A stretch of 45,583 nucleotides of DNA, taken from Nonomuraea basaltis. GTDB taxonomy: Bacteria; Actinomycetota; Actinomycetes; Streptosporangiales; Streptosporangiaceae. The DNA lies in assembly GCF_005893125.1 (NCBI RefSeq), contig NZ_VCJS01000098.1:1-45583 (forward strand), given 5' to 3'. The stretch's first letter is position 1. Each line of letters begins with the position of its first letter. Positions 41,206-45,583 of the stretch are shown piece by piece. The position numbers and the translations under genes are program-made. The notes below the pieces were generated by a model that did not search any database, was not told the origin of the DNA, and saw nothing but the letters and a program-made list of their open reading frames with translations.

Positions 41206-42096
41206 ATGGGCCAGATCGACCACCGCGCCGAGGTGCGCGCGTTTCTCAGCTCGCGGCGGGCGCGCATCACCCCGGAGCAGGCGGGACTACCCGCCTACGG
41301 CGGTAACCGTCGCGTCAAGGGACTGCGGCGGGAGGAGGTCGCGATGCTCGCCGGCGTCTCCATCGACTACTACGTCCGCATGGAGCGGGGGAACCTCTCC
41401 GGTGCCTCCGACAGCGTGCTGGACGCCCTGGCCCGCGCCCTGCAGTTGGACGAGGCCGAGCGTGACCACCTGTTTTCCCTGGCCCGGGCGGCCGGTCCGG
41501 GCCCTCGCCGCCGCCGCACGCCGCCGGCCAGTGTGCGGCCGGCGATCCAGCAGGTGCTGGATGCCATCACCGACGCGCCGGCTTGGGTGCGCAACGGCCG
41601 CCACGACATCGTCGCCATGAACCGCCTCGCCCGCGCCCTGTACGCGCCCATCCTGGCCGACCCGCGCCGCCCGGCGAACACCACCCGGTTCCTCTACCTC
41701 GATGAGGCCGCGCGCGAGTTCTTCGTCGACTGGGACCGGGTCGCCAACGACGCCGCCGCCATGCTCCGGCTGGCGGCGGGCCGCAACCCGCACGATCGGG
41801 CGCTGGTCGAGCTGGTCGGTGAGCTGTCCACGCGCAGCGAGGTCTTCCGGCAGCGCTGGGCCTCCCACGACGTGCAGTACCACCGCAGCGGGATGAAGCG
41901 GCTGCGTCACCCGGTGGTCGGCCGGCTCGATTTGAACTTCGAGTCGATGGAGCTGCCGTCCGAGCCCGGTCTGACCCTGAACGTCTACACCGCCGCCCCC
42001 GGCAGCCCCACCGCCGACGGGCTGAAGATGCTCGCCAGCTGGGCGGCCACTCAAGACCTCGCCGAGGGACAGCAGGCGGCCCCAGACCAGGCCTGA
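41206..42096 (+). CDS. XRE-family regulator with MmyB-like ligand-binding domain
   Basis: 296 residues from ATG 41206. The HTH is RRVKGLRREEVAMLAGVSID, then YYVRMERGNLSGASDSVLDA. Residues 110-285 are the MmyB-like sensor: VLDAITDAPAWVRNGRHDIV, AMNRLARALYAPILAD, FLYLDEAAREFFVDWDRVAN, MKRLRHPVVGRLDLNFESME. The sensor binds a small hydrophobic ligand in the known member. These regulators are very common in actinomycetes beside SDR/alcohol dehydrogenase genes. The dehydrogenase genes that follow in the same direction are probable targets. Confidence 0.92.
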   Translation: MGQIDHRAEVRAFLSSRRARITPEQAGLPAYGGNRRVKGLRREEVAMLAGVSIDYYVRMERGNLSGASDSVLDALARALQLDEAERDHLFSLARAAGPGPRRRRTPPASVRPAIQQVLDAITDAPAWVRNGRHDIVAMNRLARALYAPILADPRRPANTTRFLYLDEAAREFFVDWDRVANDAAAMLRLAAGRNPHDRALVELVGELSTRSEVFRQRWASHDVQYHRSGMKRLRHPVVGRLDLNFESMELPSEPGLTLNVYTAAPGSPTADGLKMLASWAATQDLAEGQQAAPDQA

Positions 42097-42339
42097 CCCG
42101 CGTCACCGACCTCCTGGCTCCGCATCCCCAAGGGCGCGACTCGCGGCGCGAGATCCATTCCCCGCGCACTGTCCATACCTCCGGTTGGCCCGGGGACGGC
42201 ACCGCGCAGCGGGGCCGTAAACCCGGCTGGGGGGTTCTGTCATTACCTGTAACAGCAGGCCCTGCCGCATGTCCGAACGCGCCTGTTTGATGGAGGCTGA
42301 CCAGGCAAAACGTCGGCCTTCAGAGGGAAGGGCGCATGA

Positions 42340-42546
42340 GGTGAACCGACCGACACGGTGGTGCGGATGCGCGGTCCCGCATATGCGGCAGCGGTCTGTG
42401 GCCCTACAGGGGCGAAGCCCGGGCCCGGCCTCACGTCGGCCATCGGCCACGAGGTCTTCGACCGCGAGGTCGGGCTGGAGCAGGTGCCCGACGGCTACCG
42501 CGCGATGAACGACCGCATCGCGCTGAAGGTCCTCATCCGACCCTGA
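42340..42546 (+). pseudogene. Alcohol dehydrogenase with a large internal deletion and frameshift
   Basis: The segment begins with EPTDTVVRM, matching EPTDAIVRV of the intact dehydrogenase at 44257. In a shifted frame it then gives GSGLWPYRGEA (intact: GSDLWPYKS). It returns to frame at IGHE and jumps straight to VFDREVGLEQVPDGYRAMND, the C-terminus. The middle of about 240 residues, with the cofactor domain, is gone. From 42454 about 80 bases are nearly identical to 45199-45280 (five or so differences), so this was a tandem paralogue. Confidence 0.8.
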
Positions 42547-42567
42547 AGACCCTGAACAGGAGCACGC

Positions 42568-43320
42568 ATGGCCATCAGCGAAGCAGCCCGCCACACCCAC
42601 GACGAGCTGTTCCCCGACCACGTCTCGACGCTCGCCCGCACCGATCCCGAGCTGGTCGAGGTCTTCGACAACTTCGCCTTCGACGAGGTGCTGCGCCACG
42701 GCGACCTCGACACCCGGACGCGGCTCATGGTTCAGCTCGCCGCGCTGATCGCCTGCCAGGCGGTGGGCGAGTACCGAGTGATGCTGGGCGCGGCGCTCAC
42801 CGCCGGCGTCACCCCGGTCGAGGTCAAGGAGATCGTCTACCAGGCCGTACCCTACGCCGGCATGGCCAAGGTCTTCGACTTCCTGCACGCCACCAACGAC
42901 GTGCTGACCGAGCGTGGCGTCGAGCTGCCGCTGCCCGGCCAGTCCACCACCACCCCCGACACCCGCTACGAGCAGGGCCTGGCCGTGCAGAAGCAGATCG
43001 TCGGCGCCGACCGGGTCGAGGCCCTCTACGCCTCCGCGCCGCAGGACGAGCAGCACATCCAGCGCTTTCTGTCGGCGAACTGCTTCGGCGACCACCTGAC
43101 CCGCGCCGACCTGGACGTGCCGACCCGCGAGCTGTTGACCTTCGCCATGCTGGTCGCCCTCGGCGGCTGCGAGCCGCAGGTCAGGGGGCACGTCGCGGCC
43201 AACCTCAACATCGGCAACGACCGCGCCCGCCTGCTGGCGGTGCTCACCCAGCTCATTGCTTTCATCGGCTATCCGCGCACGCTTAACGGCCTGCGCGTCC
43301 TGGACGAGGTGACCCTGTGA
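42568..43320 (+). CDS. Carboxymuconolactone decarboxylase family protein (two-domain)
   Basis: 250 residues from ATG 42568. Two CMD/AhpD-like helical modules are visible: LDTRTRLMVQLAALIACQAV with GEYRVMLGAALTAGVTPVEV at about 48-90, and VPTRELLTFAMLVALGGCEP with QVRGHVAANLNIGN at about 185-220. The first module ends in KEIVYQAVPYAGMAKVFDFL, as in 4-carboxymuconolactone decarboxylase and related peroxidase-like proteins. No CxxC pair is present, so an AhpD-type peroxidase is unlikely. It may be a lactone decarboxylase or a redox-related protein. Its stop overlaps the GTG of the next SDR gene by four bases. Confidence 0.9.
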   Translation: MAISEAARHTHDELFPDHVSTLARTDPELVEVFDNFAFDEVLRHGDLDTRTRLMVQLAALIACQAVGEYRVMLGAALTAGVTPVEVKEIVYQAVPYAGMAKVFDFLHATNDVLTERGVELPLPGQSTTTPDTRYEQGLAVQKQIVGADRVEALYASAPQDEQHIQRFLSANCFGDHLTRADLDVPTRELLTFAMLVALGGCEPQVRGHVAANLNIGNDRARLLAVLTQLIAFIGYPRTLNGLRVLDEVTL

Positions 43321-44159
43321 ACCCGCGTACCTGGCTCATCACCGGTGTCAGCAGCGGCTTCGGCCGCGAGCTGACCGGGCAGCTCCTGGAGCGCGGCGAG
43401 CGGGTGATCGGCACCGTCCGCGACACCAGCAAGATTGCCGACCTGGTCAAGCAGTACCCGGAGACGTTCCGCGCCGAGGTGCTGGACGTGACCGACGCCG
43501 CCGCCGTTCGCCAGGTGGTCGATCGCGCGTTCGCCGAGCTCGGCCGGATCGACGTGGTCGTCAGCAACGCCGGGTACGGCCTGTTCGGCGCCGCCGAGGA
43601 GCTGTCGGACGAGCAGGTCGACCACATCATCGCCACCAACCTGACCGGCTCGATCCAGCTGATTCGCTCCGCGCTTCCGCACCTGCGCGCCCAGGGCGGC
43701 GGCCGGATCGTTCAGATCTCGTCCTACGGCGGCCAGGTCGCCTTCCCCGGCAACTCGCTCTACCACGCCACCAAGTGGGGCATCGAGGGCTTCGCCGAGT
43801 CGGTCGCCGCCGAGGTCGCGCCGTTCGGCATCGGCGTGACGATCGTGGAGCCGGGCGGCGCGCGCACCGAGTTCCGCTACGGCAGCGCCCGGGTCGCCGA
43901 CCTGATGCCGGTCTACGACGACACCCCGGCGCACGCCTTCCTGAAGATGCTCGACCCGGCAGGCGGCCTCGCGCCCGGCGACCCGGCCCGGATGGCCGCC
44001 CGGATCATCGACAGCGTCGCAACCGAGCCCGCGCCGCTGCGCCTGGTGCTCGGCTCCCAGGCGCTGGAGAGCACCCTGGCCGTGCTGCGCAAGCGCGTCG
44101 CCGACTTCGAGGGCCAGACCGAGCTGGCCGCCTCCACCGACTTTCCGCCGGGCGAGTGA
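43317..44159 (+). CDS. Short-chain dehydrogenase/reductase
   Basis: 280 residues from GTG 43317. Classical SDR features: WLITGVSSGFGRELTGQLLE (cofactor loop), EVLDVTDAAAV, VVVSNAGYGLFGAAEEL, IVQISSYGGQVAFPG (Ser), and YHATKWGIEGFAESVAAE giving the Tyr/Lys pair. The C-terminal region (IVEPGGARTEFRYGSARVAD) is normal. NAD(P)-dependent oxidoreductase of unknown substrate. It overlaps the upstream CMD-family gene, and a 97-base gap separates it from the alcohol dehydrogenase, so the three are likely one operon. Confidence 0.92.
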   Translation: MNPRTWLITGVSSGFGRELTGQLLERGERVIGTVRDTSKIADLVKQYPETFRAEVLDVTDAAAVRQVVDRAFAELGRIDVVVSNAGYGLFGAAEELSDEQVDHIIATNLTGSIQLIRSALPHLRAQGGGRIVQISSYGGQVAFPGNSLYHATKWGIEGFAESVAAEVAPFGIGVTIVEPGGARTEFRYGSARVADLMPVYDDTPAHAFLKMLDPAGGLAPGDPARMAARIIDSVATEPAPLRLVLGSQALESTLAVLRKRVADFEGQTELAASTDFPPGE

Positions 44160-44256
44160 CGCCCGGGGATTGCCGACAGCGGACCTGCGGCAGGCGGGCC
44201 GCTCACCCGGCTTGGACCGGCCGCGGGTACGACCACGACGAACATGGAAGGCTCTC

Positions 44257-45291
44257 ATGCGAGCGACCCTGATCTACGGCGCCGGCGACGTGCGCGTGGA
44301 GAACGTGCCCGACCCGGTGCTGCGCGAGCCCACCGACGCCATCGTGCGCGTGCTGCGCTCGTGTGTCTGCGGCAGCGACCTGTGGCCCTACAAGTCCCGC
44401 CCGGCCACCGAGCAGGGCGACCGGATCGGGCACGAGTTCCTCGGCGTCGTCGAGGACACCGGCTCGCAGGTGTCCGGGCTGCGGCGCGGCGACGTCGTGG
44501 TGGCCCCGTTCGTGTGGTCGGACAACACCTGCGGCTTCTGCCGTGAAGGCCTGCAGACCTCCTGCCGGCACGGCGGCCAGTGGGGCGCGGACGGCGTGGA
44601 CGGCGGCCAGGGCGAGGCGGTCCGCGTCCCGCAGGCCGCCGGCACTCTGGTCAAACTCCCGGTCGGGGAGGACTCCGAGTTGCTGCCGTCCCTGCTCACC
44701 CTCTCCGACGTCCTTCCCACCGGCCACCATTGCGCGGTCACCGCCAGGGTCGGGCAAGGCACGACGGTGACCGTGATCGGCGACGGCGCGGTCGGGCTGA
44801 TGGCGGTGCTGGCCGCCAAGCGCCTCGGCGCCGAGCAGATCATCCTCATGGGCCGCCACGAGGACCGCACCGAACTGGGCCGCGACTTCGGCGCCACCGA
44901 CGTCGTCGCCGAACGCGATCAGGAGGGCATCGAGCGGGTCCGGGAGCTGACCGGCGGCGACGGCACCCACGCCGTGCTGGAGTGCGTCGGCACCGAGCAG
45001 GCCATCGCCACGGCGTTCGCCGTGGCCCGCGACGGCGGCACCGTCAGCCGCGTCGGCGCGCCCCAGTATGAGCAGGTGCCGATGGGATTCGGCGAGTTCA
45101 TGCGCAACCTCACCCTGACCGGCGGCGTCGCCCCGGCCCGCGCCTACATCGAGGAACTGCTGCCGGAGGTGCTGAACGGCACCCTGCAGCCCGGCCGCGT
45201 CTTCGACCGCACGGTGGGCCTGGAGCAGGTGCCCGACGGCTACCGCGCGATGAACGACCGCACCGCGCTGAAGGTCCTCATCCAGCCGTAA
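44257..45291 (+). CDS. Zinc-dependent alcohol dehydrogenase (MDR superfamily)
   Basis: 344 residues from ATG 44257 (MRATLIYGAGDVRVENVPDP). The GroES-like domain has SCVCGSDLWPYKS (catalytic Cys) and GDRIGHEFLGVVEDTG (zinc His-Glu). The structural zinc loop is NTCGFCREGLQTSCRHGG, with three Cys visible. The Rossmann motif is VIGDGAVGLMAVLAAKRLGA. The C-terminus is DRTVGLEQVPDGYRAMNDRT. It oxidises an alcohol or reduces an aldehyde with NAD(P). AGGAG of the next gene follows its stop immediately. A broken paralogue lies at 42340-42546. Confidence 0.93.
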   Translation: MRATLIYGAGDVRVENVPDPVLREPTDAIVRVLRSCVCGSDLWPYKSRPATEQGDRIGHEFLGVVEDTGSQVSGLRRGDVVVAPFVWSDNTCGFCREGLQTSCRHGGQWGADGVDGGQGEAVRVPQAAGTLVKLPVGEDSELLPSLLTLSDVLPTGHHCAVTARVGQGTTVTVIGDGAVGLMAVLAAKRLGAEQIILMGRHEDRTELGRDFGATDVVAERDQEGIERVRELTGGDGTHAVLECVGTEQAIATAFAVARDGGTVSRVGAPQYEQVPMGFGEFMRNLTLTGGVAPARAYIEELLPEVLNGTLQPGRVFDRTVGLEQVPDGYRAMNDRTALKVLIQP

Positions 45292-45299
45292 GGAGAACC

Positions 45300-45583
45300 A
45301 TGACCGCCTGGACCAGCGACGAACTCACCGCCATCGGCGATGCCGAAGAGCTCGACCTCGCCTCCCGCCCCGCCGACGGCACCTTGCGCCGCCCGGTGAC
45401 GATGTGGGTCGTCCGCGCCGGAGACGCGTTGTACGTGCGCTGCATGAACGGCCGCTCCGGCGCCTGGTACCGCGGCACCCGGACCCGCCACCAGGGCCGC
45501 ATCTCGGCCGGCGGCATCCAGGCCGACGTCGCCTTCACCGACGCCGACCCCGGCGACACCGCCGTCCACGACCGGATCGACGA
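45300..45583 (+). CDS. DUF2255 family protein, 5' part (runs off the window)
   Basis: ATG 45300 follows AGGAG at 45291-45295, nine bases after the dehydrogenase stop. The visible 94 residues (MTAWTSDELTAIGDAEELDL, then VTMWVVRAGDALYVRCMNGR and SGAWYRGTRTRHQGRISAGG) match DUF2255 proteins. These are about 120-130 residues, have a nitroreductase/PPOX-like context and often occur beside SDR and alcohol dehydrogenase genes. The function is unknown. The 3' end lies beyond the window. Confidence 0.88.
   Translation, partial: MTAWTSDELTAIGDAEELDLASRPADGTLRRPVTMWVVRAGDALYVRCMNGRSGAWYRGTRTRHQGRISAGGIQADVAFTDADPGDTAVHDRID

Noticed and set aside
1..45583. tRNA or rRNA genes
   Set aside because: No cloverleaf with a GGTTCAATC-type TpsiC arm or conserved rRNA segment was noticed on either strand; a tRNA search program would be decisive.

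Overview
This window comes from a high-GC actinomycete, and the gene families suggest a filamentous one of the Streptosporangiales type. The evidence is the GC-rich third codon positions, frequent GTG and TTG starts, and typical actinobacterial families: a LAL/LuxR regulator, DUF2637, a CU044_5270-type protein next to an ECF sigma factor, PucR, MmyB-type XRE, DUF2255 and DUF4158-type Tn3 transposases. It is an accessory region and not conserved core. It holds three different Tn3-family transposase genes, a serine resolvase, two pieces of a tyrosine recombinase, two IS fragments fused end to end, and at least eight truncated, fused or frameshifted genes. I saw no rRNA, tRNA or CRISPR array.

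Layout. 1-5220: a flavin monooxygenase stub, an aldo/keto reductase, a dihydrofolate-reductase-fold protein and a GNAT acetyltransferase on the minus strand, divergent from a large LAL regulator. 5241-5890: IS remnants. 6120-8476: a membrane protein, an 18-bp perfect inverted repeat, a three-copy operator-like motif, and a coiled-coil membrane protein whose natural reading frame carries an amber codon. 8775-15814: pentapeptide-repeat membrane protein, resolvase, a divergent TetR/SDR pair sharing a duplicated operator, and a full-length Tn3 transposase. 16169-18540: a DUF2637 protein and an orphan three-Cys-motif partner (TcmP). 18687-21736: a second, frameshifted Tn3 transposase. 21872-23370: ECF sigma factor and its CU044_5270 partner.

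23948-37138 is the most interesting part. A 13-kb block carries a PucR regulator, a tightly coupled seven-gene operon for aromatic-ring catabolism (FAH hydrolase, extradiol dioxygenase, acyl-CoA ligase, PPOX flavoprotein, ACMSD-type amidohydrolase, flavin hydroxylase, alpha/beta hydrolase), a WYL-regulator fragment, a CYP102-like P450 N-terminus fused in frame to a histidine kinase, and a divergent TetR gene. The block lies exactly between two halves of a tyrosine recombinase gene: the 5' half ends at 23953 and the 3' half resumes near 37139, with no residue obviously lost. Its edges carry repeated GTTATCTRGGG motifs, an 18/20 inverted repeat and, at the right, a perfect 18-bp-arm palindromic site. 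This looks like a catabolic cassette inserted into, or mobilised by, a Tn3/tyrosine-recombinase module. The mechanism is inference.

37781-40819: a third, intact Tn3 transposase, directly after the recombinase 3' half. 41206-45583: an MmyB-like XRE regulator and a redox operon (internally deleted alcohol dehydrogenase, carboxymuconolactone decarboxylase-family protein, SDR, intact zinc alcohol dehydrogenase, DUF2255) that runs off the right edge.
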